NCBI RefSeq assembly: GCF_013450155.1
Contig: NZ_JACCKD010000001.1
Span: forward strand, 558,001-622,000
Length of the DNA stretch: 64,000 nucleotides
Origin: Haloechinothrix aidingensis
GTDB lineage: Bacteria; Actinomycetota; Actinomycetes; Mycobacteriales; Pseudonocardiaceae
Direction: 5' to 3'
The position numbers and the translations under genes are program-made. Shown here piece after piece: positions 7,840 to 15,522 of this stretch. The notes beneath the pieces are model-generated. The model saw nothing but the letters and a program-made list of their open reading frames with translations, made no database searches and was not told where the DNA came from. Each line of letters begins with the position of its first letter. Position 1 is the first letter of the stretch.

Positions 7840-8748
7840 TCAGATCAGGTTCGCTCGCTTGTAGAACCACATCGCCGACCTGGTGAGCAGCCCGGCCGAG
7901 TTGAGGAACTCCATCAGTCCCGCGCAGCTCGAACGCATCATCGACTTGTGGTGCTCGTTCGCCTTCGCCTCGCGGATGGCGCGCTCGGGGTCGAGTCCCG
8001 CGTTGGCGTACACGTCCTTGTTCACCATGCTGGTGACGATGAAGTACGAGGCGATCGCCACGACGAGGGCGTCGACCTGCCTGCGCAGCTTGCCGGATCC
8101 CTGCAGCCGTGCCTTGGTCTCCTCCCTGGCGAACTTCATGTGCCGGGACTCTTCGACGACGTGGATGTTGTTGATGGTGCGCACGAACGGTGCGACGCGC
8201 TCGTCCCGCATCCAGTCCCGTTGCATCACGTCGAGCACTTCCTCGGCGACCAGGATCGCGGCGTAGGCGGACTCGCCGAACGCGACGGACTTGAACAGCC
8301 TGCCGAGCTCGACGACGACGCGGTTCGGGCGGTAGGCGGGGGCGCCGAGCTTGGCCGCACCCCGCGCGAACATGATGGAGTGCCGGCACTCGTCGGCGAT
8401 CTCGGTCAGCGCCCACTGGAAGGACGGGTCGGTCGGGTCCTTGGCGTAGAAGTCCCGCAGCACCATCTGCTGCAGGATCATCTCGAACCAGATGCCGGTG
8501 CTGGCTACCGAGGCGGCTTCCTGGCGGGTCAGCTCGCGCTGCTGTTCCGGCGACATCTCGTCCCAGTAGGACGTCCCGTACAGGGTGCTCCACTCGGGGC
8601 TGGCGCCGTGATAGCTCGTGTCGAGCGGCGTGTCCCAGTCGACCTCCTCGGTGGGGTCGTAGGACAGCGTCTCGGACGAGTCCAGCAACCTGCGAGCGAC
8701 GTCGTCTCGGTCCTGCTGCGGGGCGACCCCGGACTCGACGGCGACCAT
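7840..8748 (-). CDS. AurF-family diiron oxygenase
   Basis: The ATG at 8748 follows AAGGGAGG and gives 302 aa. It matches the p-aminobenzoate N-oxygenase AurF family: an all-helical ferritin-like protein with carboxylate/His iron ligands, seen as E in TRQEAASVASTGIWFE, EIADECRHS, EEVLDVMQRD and VVEESRHMKFAREE. AurF oxidises an aromatic amine to a nitro group with O2 and two electrons at a time. Homologues in primary metabolism have undefined substrates, so the substrate here is unknown. It is the first gene of a two-gene operon with the FprB-like reductase and is preceded by a tandem palindromic operator. Confidence 0.83.
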   Translation of the reverse strand: MVAVESGVAPQQDRDDVARRLLDSSETLSYDPTEEVDWDTPLDTSYHGASPEWSTLYGTSYWDEMSPEQQRELTRQEAASVASTGIWFEMILQQMVLRDFYAKDPTDPSFQWALTEIADECRHSIMFARGAAKLGAPAYRPNRVVVELGRLFKSVAFGESAYAAILVAEEVLDVMQRDWMRDERVAPFVRTINNIHVVEESRHMKFAREETKARLQGSGKLRRQVDALVVAIASYFIVTSMVNKDVYANAGLDPERAIREAKANEHHKSMMRSSCAGLMEFLNSAGLLTRSAMWFYKRANLI

Positions 8749-8768
8749 GAGCGCCTCCCTTCGATGGT

Positions 8769-8798
8769 GTTACCTGAGGTAACGTTACACGAGGTAAC
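8769..8798. promoter_or_regulatory. Tandem 15-bp palindromic operator upstream of aurF-fprB
   Basis: Two abutting palindromes, GTTACCTGAGGTAAC (8769-8783) and GTTACACGAGGTAAC (8784-8798), lie 20-50 bp before the AurF-like start codon. The first is GTTACCT-G-AGGTAAC with exact arms; the second has one imperfect pair. The form is typical of a TetR-type operator bound by two dimers. No TetR gene is next to the operon, so the regulator must be elsewhere. Confidence 0.65.
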
Positions 8799-8942
8799 AC
8801 GGACGTCGACACCCCCGTGAATTCGATGATCATGTGGCGCGAGTCACATACGGTTGCGGCGTCAAGATCGTCTCTGAGCCGCGGTTCCCGGTCCCGGTGA
8901 GCAGCGCGGGAATGCCGCGGTCACGGTCACGGTTATCCGGAC

Positions 8943-9812
8943 ATGGTCGCTGCGTCTCGTGTTGATGTCCTCCGTTACGCCGCCTTCACCGGTGAGCCCG
9001 CCGGGGGCAATCCAGCCGGAGTGGTCCTCGATGCCGGCGAGTTGAGTGATGCCGAGATGCAGCGGATCGCGGCGGAGGTGGGCTACTCCGAAACCGCCTT
9101 CGTCGTGGACGCGACCCCTGAGCGGGGGAGCTACCGGTTGCGATATTTCAGTCCCCGCGCGGAGGTGGCTTTCTGCGGCCACGCCACCGTCGCCACCGCG
9201 ATCGCGATCGCGGAGCGGTCGGGAACGGGCGAGGTGCGGTTCGAGATCGGCCCCGGCGAGATGACGCTCAACGTGACCGGGGGACAGGACGGTACCTTGT
9301 GGGCCACGTTCACCAGCGTCGCCACCCGCAGCCGCCTCGCGACCGCTGCAGAGTGGGAACCGGTCCTGAGCGCGCTCGGGTGGTCCGGCTCCGAGCTGGA
9401 TCCCGCGTACCCGCCCGCGGTGGCCTACGCGGGCAACGACCACCTGGTGCTCGCTGCCGCCAGCCGGGAACGGCTGGCACGGTTGGACTACGACTTCGAG
9501 GCACTGGGTGCGCACATGCGAACCCATGGCTGGACGACGGTCCACCTCGTGTGGGCGCAGTCAGCCACCGTCTTCCACGCCCGTGACCCGTTCCCCGTCG
9601 GTGGTGTCGTGGAAGACCCCGCGACCGGAGCCGCGGCTGCCGCGTTCGGTGGTTACGTGCGTGAGCTGGGGTCGGTGGGCCTGCCTGCGCGGCTGCACAT
9701 CGTTCAGGGCGAGGACATGGGCAGGCGCAGTGACCTGATGGTCGATCTGGCGGCCGATGACGACCGGGTCAGCGTCACCGGCACGGCTGTGCGGCTGCCC
9801 CGGCCGAGCTGA
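8943..9812 (+). CDS. PhzF-family isomerase/epimerase-like protein
   Basis: 289 aa, the usual size of the PhzF fold (two diaminopimelate-epimerase-like halves). The N-terminal signature FTGEPAGGNPAGVV is followed by EVGYSETAFV, which carries the likely catalytic Glu (E50). FSPRAEVAFCGHATVAT and the second-half GGVVEDPATGAAAAAFG complete the family pattern. PhzF itself isomerises trans-2,3-dihydro-3-hydroxyanthranilate, but most homologues act on unknown substrates, and there are no phenazine genes here. It is divergent from the aurF operon, and its stop overlaps a Nudix fragment by one base. Confidence 0.8.
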   Translation: MVAASRVDVLRYAAFTGEPAGGNPAGVVLDAGELSDAEMQRIAAEVGYSETAFVVDATPERGSYRLRYFSPRAEVAFCGHATVATAIAIAERSGTGEVRFEIGPGEMTLNVTGGQDGTLWATFTSVATRSRLATAAEWEPVLSALGWSGSELDPAYPPAVAYAGNDHLVLAAASRERLARLDYDFEALGAHMRTHGWTTVHLVWAQSATVFHARDPFPVGGVVEDPATGAAAAAFGGYVRELGSVGLPARLHIVQGEDMGRRSDLMVDLAADDDRVSVTGTAVRLPRPS

Positions 9813-9949
9813 TGCGGTCCGGGGTACGCAGGTCCGGCGAGTACGCCGTCCGGGCCTGGATACGCCGCGAGGGCCGGTGCCTCCTGGCGCGCGAATACGG
9901 CAGGACCTGGTCGTTCCAGCTCGGCAGTCACGTCGAACCCGACGAATGA
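9812..9949 (+). pseudogene. Truncated Nudix hydrolase, N-terminal fragment
   Basis: An ATG overlaps the PhzF stop (TGATG) and opens 45 codons before a stop at 9947-9949. The sequence YAVRAWIRREGRCLLARE and WSFQLGSHVEPDE matches the first strands of a Nudix fold up to the glycine that opens the Nudix box, and then ends. The box itself and the rest of the domain are missing. It is unlike the intact Nudix protein 97 bp downstream, so it is a remnant of a different gene rather than a tandem duplicate. Confidence 0.6.
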
Positions 9950-10045
9950 CAGGTCACCGCGTAGGCTGCGGCCAGGTCGGATGCACCACCTGTGCGGATG
10001 TAGCCGGCCTGGCCGCAGAGACCACACACGCGAGGACCCGTCGTC

Positions 10046-10510
10046 GTGCCCGACCGCCACCTCATCGATGTCCACGTTCTTCTGATCAGCGACCCCGGAC
10101 TACTGCTGACCAGGCGACGCGGCGGCGGCTTCGACGGCATGTGGCACCTCCCGTCCGGCAAGCTCGACGCCGGTGAGGACGCGTTGACCGCCGCTGCGCG
10201 CGAGGCCGAGGAAGAAGTCGGCGTGCTGATCGACCCCGCCGACCTGGATCATGTGCACACGCTCCACGTCAACGGCTCCGGTCCCGAGCCCCGGCTCGGG
10301 CTGTTCTTCGCCACGGCACGCTGGATCGGTGAACCCGTCAACCGGGAACCCGACAAGTGTTCCGGCATCGGCTGGTTCGACCTCGACAGCCTGCCCACCG
10401 ACCTCATCGACTACCCCGGAGCCGGGATCACCGCCTACCGTGAGGGCGTGTCCTTCTCCATCAAGGGCTGGAACCGCGAACCCGACACCGCCGTTACGGC
10501 CGGGACGTAA
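10046..10510 (+). CDS. Nudix hydrolase
   Basis: GTG start at 10046; 154 aa. A complete Nudix box is present at residues 38-60: GKLDAGEDALTAAAREAEEEVGV fits GX5EX7REUXEEXGU, so the metal-binding glutamates are intact. The preceding FDGMWHLPS and the C-terminal ARWIGEPVNREPDKCSGIGWFDLDSLP resemble MutT-like pyrophosphatases that clean nucleotide derivatives. The exact substrate cannot be told from sequence. No strong Shine-Dalgarno sequence is visible. The gene converges with the marR gene 50 bp away. Confidence 0.82.
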   Translation: MPDRHLIDVHVLLISDPGLLLTRRRGGGFDGMWHLPSGKLDAGEDALTAAAREAEEEVGVLIDPADLDHVHTLHVNGSGPEPRLGLFFATARWIGEPVNREPDKCSGIGWFDLDSLPTDLIDYPGAGITAYREGVSFSIKGWNREPDTAVTAGT

Positions 10511-10560
10511 CCCGAGCAGCGACCCCGCCGAGGACACATCGGCGGACCCGGCGACGGAGG

Positions 10561-11022
10561 TCACTGCGTGTCGTCGAGCCGCGCCTGCACTTGTGTGCTG
10601 ATCGCGAGCAGGGTGTCGACCTGCTCGGCGGTGAGCTGGTCGAAGACCAGGTCACGGACCGTGTTCACGTGTTGGGGGGCCGCCTGTTCGATCGTGCGAC
10701 GGCCCTCAGCGGTCAGCGCGATGAACGCGCCCCGCGCGTCATCGGGGCACTCCTGGCGTTCGACGAGGCCGCGGCGCTCCATGCGTGCGAGGTGATGCGA
10801 CAGGCGGCTCTTCTCCCACTGCAGTGCCTGGGCCAGTTCGAGCACGCGGACGCGCTCGTCGTCTCGATCGGTGAGCTGGACCAGCACGTCGAAGTCGGAC
10901 AGCGACAGCCCGGAGTCGGCCTGGAGGTCCCGGTGCAGGCGGGCGGTCAGGCGAGCGTGCATGTCGAGGTAGGCGCGCCAGGCGCGCTGCTCGTATTCGG
11001 TCAGCCAGCGAGGGTCGGTCAC
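10561..11022 (-). CDS. MarR-family transcriptional regulator
   Basis: 153 aa. The winged helix-turn-helix is clear: SDFDVLVQLTDRDDERVRVLELAQALQWEKSRLSHHLARMERRGLVERQ, followed by the wing ECPDDARGAFIALTAEGR and the C-terminal dimerisation helices. It is divergent from a WrbA/MhqO/MhqD-like gene set, and a 52-bp inverted repeat fills the shared promoter. By analogy with Bacillus MhqR it probably represses the neighbouring quinone-detoxification genes and is released by quinones or other electrophiles. No cysteine is obvious in the DNA-binding domain. The effector is inferred, not shown. Confidence 0.85.
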   Translation of the reverse strand: MTDPRWLTEYEQRAWRAYLDMHARLTARLHRDLQADSGLSLSDFDVLVQLTDRDDERVRVLELAQALQWEKSRLSHHLARMERRGLVERQECPDDARGAFIALTAEGRRTIEQAAPQHVNTVRDLVFDQLTAEQVDTLLAISTQVQARLDDTQ

Positions 11023-11041
11023 ATCTGCCAGTGTAGCGGAG

Positions 11042-11093
11042 TAGTTGACACGTCACCATGTTCCCTCTATTATCTTTGGTGATACGTCAACTA
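11042..11093 (+). promoter_or_regulatory. Consensus promoter inside a MarR operator (wrbA operon)
   Basis: TTGACA (11045-11050) and TATTAT (11068-11073) are separated by 17 bp, close to the ideal housekeeping sigma promoter and reading towards wrbA. They lie within an inverted repeat: TAGTTGACACGTCACC (11042-11057) and GGTGATACGTCAACTA (11078-11093) match at 14 of 16 positions when one is inverted. Each arm would cover a promoter edge, so binding by the divergent MarR protein would block RNA polymerase. The marR start is 20 bp to the left. Confidence 0.75.
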
Positions 11094-11210
11094 TCTGGGT
11101 GCGGCCGTATCGGATCCCGAGTCCGACGAGAGCGAGCGGGCGCCCGGCAGGACGAAGCAGCGCACGCATTCCGGCCGTGCCGGAATGCCACCGAAGGAGG
11201 ACAGGACGAC

Positions 11211-11828
11211 ATGAACCAGCCGGTCAAGCTGAGCGTGATCTACTACTCGGCCACGGGCACGATCGCGGAAATGGCGTCGGTACTGGCCAAGACCGCCGAG
11301 GCCGAGGGGGCGGAGGTCCGCGTACGCCGGGCAGCCGAACTGGCTCCGGACGAGGCGATCGATTCCAATCCGGCTTGGCGCGAGAACGTGGAGTCGACCA
11401 GGCACATACCCGAGGCCACCCCCGATGACGTGGTGTGGGCCGATGCGGTGGTTTTCGGCTCGCCGACGCGGTACGGCAACGTGGCGGCGCAGCTGAAGCA
11501 GTTCCTCGACACGCTCGGGCCGCAGTGGCAGCAGGGCTTGCTGGCCGACAAGGTGTACAGCGGGTTCGTCTCCAGCGCCACGCGGCACGGTGGACAGGAA
11601 TCCACCCTGCTCGCCCTGTACAACACCATTCATCACTTCGGCGGAATCGTCGCCAGCCCCGGCTACACCGATCCGGCGAAGTTCGTTGACGGCAACCCGT
11701 ACGGCACCAGCCACGTGGATGGCAACGGTCAGCTGCCCGTCGACGAGGACACCCGGACCGCCGCGAGCGTGCAGGGCAAGCGTGTCGTGGCCATCGCGGC
11801 CGCGATGGCGAACGTTCGTGCGGCGTGA
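11211..11828 (+). CDS. wrbA: WrbA-type flavodoxin-like NAD(P)H:quinone oxidoreductase
   Basis: The ATG at 11211 follows GAAGGAGG; 205 aa. The FMN phosphate-binding loop YYSATGTIAEMA near the N-terminus, the FGSPTRYGNVAAQLKQFLD segment, and SSATRHGGQESTLLALYNTIHHFG are the WrbA hallmarks. WrbA proteins are tetrameric FMN enzymes that reduce quinones by two electrons, avoiding semiquinone radicals. It is the first gene of a same-strand group with MhqO-like, MhqD-like and luciferase-like genes and lies directly behind the MarR-controlled promoter. Confidence 0.87.
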   Translation: MNQPVKLSVIYYSATGTIAEMASVLAKTAEAEGAEVRVRRAAELAPDEAIDSNPAWRENVESTRHIPEATPDDVVWADAVVFGSPTRYGNVAAQLKQFLDTLGPQWQQGLLADKVYSGFVSSATRHGGQESTLLALYNTIHHFGGIVASPGYTDPAKFVDGNPYGTSHVDGNGQLPVDEDTRTAASVQGKRVVAIAAAMANVRAA

Positions 11829-11911
11829 CGATGCGACACGCCTGAAGCCCTGGTACGGCCGCCGGGAACTGCACCTGCGGCCGGACCAGGGTTTCGGGGA
11901 GGAGAGCAAGT

Positions 11912-12889
11912 ATGACTCTGGCAACCAGCGGGCTGCACCACGTGACAGCCATCGCGGGTGACCCGCAACGCAACGCGGAGTTCTACCTGCGCACGCTCGG
12001 GCTTCGGCTGGTCAAGACGACGGTCAACTTCGACGCCCCGGACGTCTACCACCTCTATTACGGCGACGAGTCCGGTCGGCCGGGCACCTTGTTGACCTTC
12101 TTCCCGTTCGGCCAGGTACCGCCGGGCCGACGCGGGACGGGGCAGGCCACGACGACCGCGTTCTCGGTACCGGCATCCTCGATCGGCTGGTGGCGCAAGC
12201 ATCTGCGGGACCTGGGGGTCGAGGTCAGCGATATCGCCGAACGTGACGGTGAGGCGGCGCTGACCTTCAACGACCCGGACGGGCTCGAGCTGGCGCTGGT
12301 GGCCCATCCGCAGGGAGACCAGCGCGACCCGTGGGACAACGGGGTCATCCCGCCCGAGCACGGGGTTCGCGGGCTGCACTCGGTGACGCTGTCCACGGCA
12401 AGCGAGTCCGGCACTGTCGCGATGCTGGAGGAGCTGGGGCTGCACGCAGCGGGCCAGGACGGCAACCGGCTCCGGTTCGCCGCGGGAGCCGGCGAACCGG
12501 GCGGTTTGGTGGACGTGGTGGTCTCCCCGAACGGTCCGCACGGGCTCGTGGCAGGCGGTACCGTGCACCACGTGGCATGGCGCGCGCCGGACGAGGCCAC
12601 GCAGGAACGGTGGCGCGCGGAGCTCGTCGAGCGGGGAGCGCAGGTTACCTCGATCCTCGACCGGCAGTACTTCCGCTCGATCTACTTCCGCGAACCCGGC
12701 GGAACGCTGCTGGAGATCGCGACGGACCAGCCCGGGTTCAACGTCGACGAGCCCCTGCTGGAACTCGGCAGGGCGCTGAAACTGCCACCGTGGTTGGAGC
12801 CCGATCGCGAGCAGATCGAGGCAGCACTGCCGGACCTGTCGTTGCCGGCCGAGAACAACCCGGAACTCGAGGAAAGGACCACGCCATGA
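11912..12889 (+). CDS. Ring-cleaving dioxygenase of the MhqO type (VOC superfamily)
   Basis: The ATG at 11912 follows GGGGAGGAG; 325 aa with two vicinal-oxygen-chelate repeats. The N-terminal GLHHVTAIAGDPQRNAEFY gives a metal-ligand His, and the repeat near GVRGLHSVTLS starts the second half. HHVAWRAPDEATQERW and YFREPGGTLLEIATD supply further likely metal ligands (His and Glu). MhqO, MhqE and MhqA of Bacillus are extradiol-type dioxygenases of the quinone stress response. The stop overlaps the next start (ATGA at 12886-12889), so translation is coupled. Confidence 0.83.
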   Translation: MTLATSGLHHVTAIAGDPQRNAEFYLRTLGLRLVKTTVNFDAPDVYHLYYGDESGRPGTLLTFFPFGQVPPGRRGTGQATTTAFSVPASSIGWWRKHLRDLGVEVSDIAERDGEAALTFNDPDGLELALVAHPQGDQRDPWDNGVIPPEHGVRGLHSVTLSTASESGTVAMLEELGLHAAGQDGNRLRFAAGAGEPGGLVDVVVSPNGPHGLVAGGTVHHVAWRAPDEATQERWRAELVERGAQVTSILDRQYFRSIYFREPGGTLLEIATDQPGFNVDEPLLELGRALKLPPWLEPDREQIEAALPDLSLPAENNPELEERTTP

Positions 12890-13518
12890 CCGCCACATTG
12901 GACCGTCCCCACGTGTGGTTACCAGGCTCCTCGGACACGCCGGAAGCTCCGCTGTTGTTGCTGCACGGCACCGGCGGTGACGAACACGACCTGCTGCCGT
13001 TGCGCGACCACCTCGCACCCACGGCACCGGCGCTGTCCGTGCGCGGGTCGGTGCAGGAGAACGGGATGCCCCGGTTCTTCCGCCGCCTGCGCGAGGGGGT
13101 GTTCGACGAGCAGGACCTGCGTGCCCGGGTCGACGAGCTCACTGAGTTCCTCACCGCGGCGGAGCAGGTGTACGACGTCGAGCCCGGCACGTGGCGCGCG
13201 GTCGGGTTCTCCAACGGCGCCAACATCGCGTCCGCGACCCTCCTGCGCAGACCGGGGGCGCTGTCCGGAGCGGTGCTGCTTGCCGCGATGGTTCCGTTCC
13301 ACACCCCGCCGCGGGCGGACCTGACCGGCAAACGGGTCGCGGTGGTCAACGGGCAGGCCGACCCGATGGCCACCCCCGAACACACCGCCACGCTCACCGA
13401 GCAGCTTCGTGCGGCGGGTGCGACGGTGAGCGTTCACACTCACCAGGGTGGACACACGATCAATCCACAGCTGCTCCCGGCTGTGGCCGAGTTTCTGGAG
13501 AGAGCGAACCACATGTGA
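12886..13518 (+). CDS. MhqD-like alpha/beta hydrolase (carboxylesterase)
   Basis: The ATG at 12886 overlaps the upstream stop by four bases; 210 aa. LLLLHGTGGDEHDLLPL forms the oxyanion region, GFSNGANIASATLL contains the nucleophile serine in a G-x-S-x-G motif, VNGQADPMAT supplies the acid and GGHTI the catalytic His, so the triad is complete. It belongs to the phospholipase/carboxylesterase group that includes MhqD, the hydrolase co-induced with MhqO under quinone stress. The substrate is unknown, perhaps a ring-cleavage product. Confidence 0.82.
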   Translation: MTATLDRPHVWLPGSSDTPEAPLLLLHGTGGDEHDLLPLRDHLAPTAPALSVRGSVQENGMPRFFRRLREGVFDEQDLRARVDELTEFLTAAEQVYDVEPGTWRAVGFSNGANIASATLLRRPGALSGAVLLAAMVPFHTPPRADLTGKRVAVVNGQADPMATPEHTATLTEQLRAAGATVSVHTHQGGHTINPQLLPAVAEFLERANHM

Positions 13519-13587
13519 CCGGCGGAGCGGGGCCGGGCGTCAGCCGCCGGTTGACGCAGGCACCCACCGTACGGAAAGGAACGGGAC

Positions 13588-14481
13588 ATGGGTGACTACG
13601 GGCGCGAGCTGCAGTTCGGCGCATTCGTCACGCCGGATGCCGAGGCTGTGGCCCACACGCTGCACGTAGCCTCCGTGAGCGATGAACGCGAGCTTGACCT
13701 GATCGGTATCCAGGACCATCCGTACCAGAAACGATTCCTGGACACCTGGTCCCTGATGGCCACCATCCTCGCCCGCACGCACCACGTTCGCGTCTTCCCC
13801 GACGTAGCGAGCCTGCCCCTGCGCGCACCGGCGGTGCTCGCGAAAGCCGCTGCCAGCCTCGACCTGCTGTCCGGCGGGCGCGTCGAGCTGGGCCTGGGTG
13901 CCGGAGCGTTCTGGAAAGCCATCGGTGCCATGGGCGGGCCGGTACGCAGCCCCGGTCAGGCCGCGACGGCACTGACCGAGGCGGTCGCGGTGATCCGAGC
14001 CATGTGGTCCGGTGCGCCCTCCGTACGAGTCGACGGCACCTACTACCAGCTGTCCGGGGTGCACCCCGGCCCCGCACCCGCGCATCCCATCGGCCTGTGG
14101 CTCGGTGTGCTCGGCCCACGCCTGCTCGCCGAGGTCGGACGCTCAGCAGACGGCTGGGTACCGTCGTCGAGTTACGTGGCGCCGGACGGTCTTGCCGACA
14201 AGCACGCCCGTATCGACGACGCCGCGTACGACGCGGGCCGTGACCCCGCCGGGATCCAGCGCATCTACAACATCTTCGGCACGATCACCACCACCGGATC
14301 GCGCGGATTCCTGCACGGTCCGGCCGAACAGTGGATCGACCAGCTCACCGAACTCGTCCTTGAGTACGGCATGGACACCTTCGTGCTCGGAACCGACGGG
14401 GACGACCCTGACCAGATCCGCGCCTTCGCCGACGACATCGCCCCTGCGGTTCGTGCCGCCGTGGCCGACGAACGCCGCTGA
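13588..14481 (+). CDS. Luciferase-like (LLM class) flavin-dependent oxidoreductase
   Basis: 297 aa. The TIM-barrel luciferase-like pattern is clear: LQFGAFVTPDAEA at the N-terminus, LDLIGIQDHPYQKRFLDTWSL, LPLRAPAVLAKAAASLDLLSGGRVELGLGAGAFW and RSADGWVPSSS. Such enzymes use FMNH2 or F420H2. The cofactor cannot be decided here, though deazaflavin use is plausible in this organism. A 69-bp gap containing GGAAAGG separates it from the mhqD-like gene, so it is probably the last member of the same MarR-controlled unit. Confidence 0.82.
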   Translation: MGDYGRELQFGAFVTPDAEAVAHTLHVASVSDERELDLIGIQDHPYQKRFLDTWSLMATILARTHHVRVFPDVASLPLRAPAVLAKAAASLDLLSGGRVELGLGAGAFWKAIGAMGGPVRSPGQAATALTEAVAVIRAMWSGAPSVRVDGTYYQLSGVHPGPAPAHPIGLWLGVLGPRLLAEVGRSADGWVPSSSYVAPDGLADKHARIDDAAYDAGRDPAGIQRIYNIFGTITTTGSRGFLHGPAEQWIDQLTELVLEYGMDTFVLGTDGDDPDQIRAFADDIAPAVRAAVADERR

Positions 14482-14662
14482 GACCGGCAGCGCGAATCGA
14501 GGTCCGGGAGGCCGGTGTGGACGGCTGCTGCGACGTCCAGGGCAGCGACGATCGCACCGCCGGACACGCGGCCCCTGCTCAGAACGAGTTGGTTGCCCAG
14601 ACGTGTTCCGCTCCTTGGAGTCGTTGCCGATCACCGTCAGCGAATCGGCGACATGACTGCCG

Positions 14663-15493
14663 CTAGGTAATCAGCCCGGCCCGGCGGCACGCCGCGATCA
14701 GCGCCAGTCGGTTGTGCACGCCGGTCTTACGCATGGCCGTCTTGAGGTAGGCCTTGATGGTTGCGGGGGCGAGCCCGAGCCGGCAGGCGACGTCGGCGTT
14801 GGACAGCCCGGCAGCGACCTGCACCACGACGTCCAGCTCGCGGCGGGTGAGCTGGTAGTCGGTCTGAGGCGGCTCGCTCGGTTGCCCGCCGCCACCGGCC
14901 CGCACGGACAACGCCTCGATGCGGGCGCGCAGTTGGGGGTCGGTGACCTCGTCGGCGAGAGCGCGCGCCTCGGCGTGGACGGCGCGTAGCTGCTCGCGCA
15001 GGTGTGCCGACTCCCGGGCACCGGCCGCGGTGTCGAGCTCGTCGAACCGGCGTGCCACCTCGTCGTCGACCCGCAGGTCGAACCGGTACTCGTTGATCAG
15101 CCGGTACGCGATGTCGATCCGCCGGTCGCTGATCGGGTTCGCGCTGCGCAGGGCGCCGTAGATCATCGCGCGCGGCACGCCGTCCAGCATCACCGGAATC
15201 GCCAGGATCGACCGTAGTCCCGACTGCGCGACCGGCTGGTCGAAGTCGTGCGTGATGCAGTCGGCGCGCTGGTAGTCGGTGACCGCCATCGGCCTGCCAA
15301 GCAGCATCGCCTTGCCGCCGATGCCGGCGCCGGCATCGACGACGACGCCGTTCAGCGGGTGCATGCGCTGCCCGGAAACCCGGTCGATCAGGTACCGGTC
15401 GCTACGGGGCGCTATCTCCGCGCCGAAGGAGCCGTCGAGTCCGGCCGAACTCCGGATCCGCTCGACAAGACCCTCTAACCGTGCTCGCGGCAT
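14663..15493 (-). CDS. GAF-domain LuxR-type transcriptional regulator
   Basis: 276 aa. A GAF-like sensor occupies about residues 5-140 (GAGIGGKAMLLGRPMAVTDY, GLRSILAIPVMLDGVPRAMIYGALR). A helical linker follows (RESAHLREQLRAVHAEARALADE), then a C-terminal LuxR helix-turn-helix (LTRRELDVVVQVAAGLSNADVACRLGLAPATIKAYLKTAMRKTGVHNR). The ligand is unknown. Regulators of this layout often control neighbouring acyl-CoA metabolism genes in actinobacteria. Here the acyl-CoA synthetase lies upstream on the same strand with a 29-bp gap, so the two are probably co-transcribed. Confidence 0.8.
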   Translation of the reverse strand: MPRARLEGLVERIRSSAGLDGSFGAEIAPRSDRYLIDRVSGQRMHPLNGVVVDAGAGIGGKAMLLGRPMAVTDYQRADCITHDFDQPVAQSGLRSILAIPVMLDGVPRAMIYGALRSANPISDRRIDIAYRLINEYRFDLRVDDEVARRFDELDTAAGARESAHLREQLRAVHAEARALADEVTDPQLRARIEALSVRAGGGGQPSEPPQTDYQLTRRELDVVVQVAAGLSNADVACRLGLAPATIKAYLKTAMRKTGVHNRLALIAACRRAGLIT

Positions 15494-15522
15494 CTTCCGA
15501 GTGTCGCACAGGAAATGCCTGA

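Noticed and set aside
8943-9812. Phenazine biosynthesis gene cluster suggested by PhzF
   Set aside because: None of the other phz genes is present. Both PhzF-like genes in the window stand alone, as is common for this broad family.
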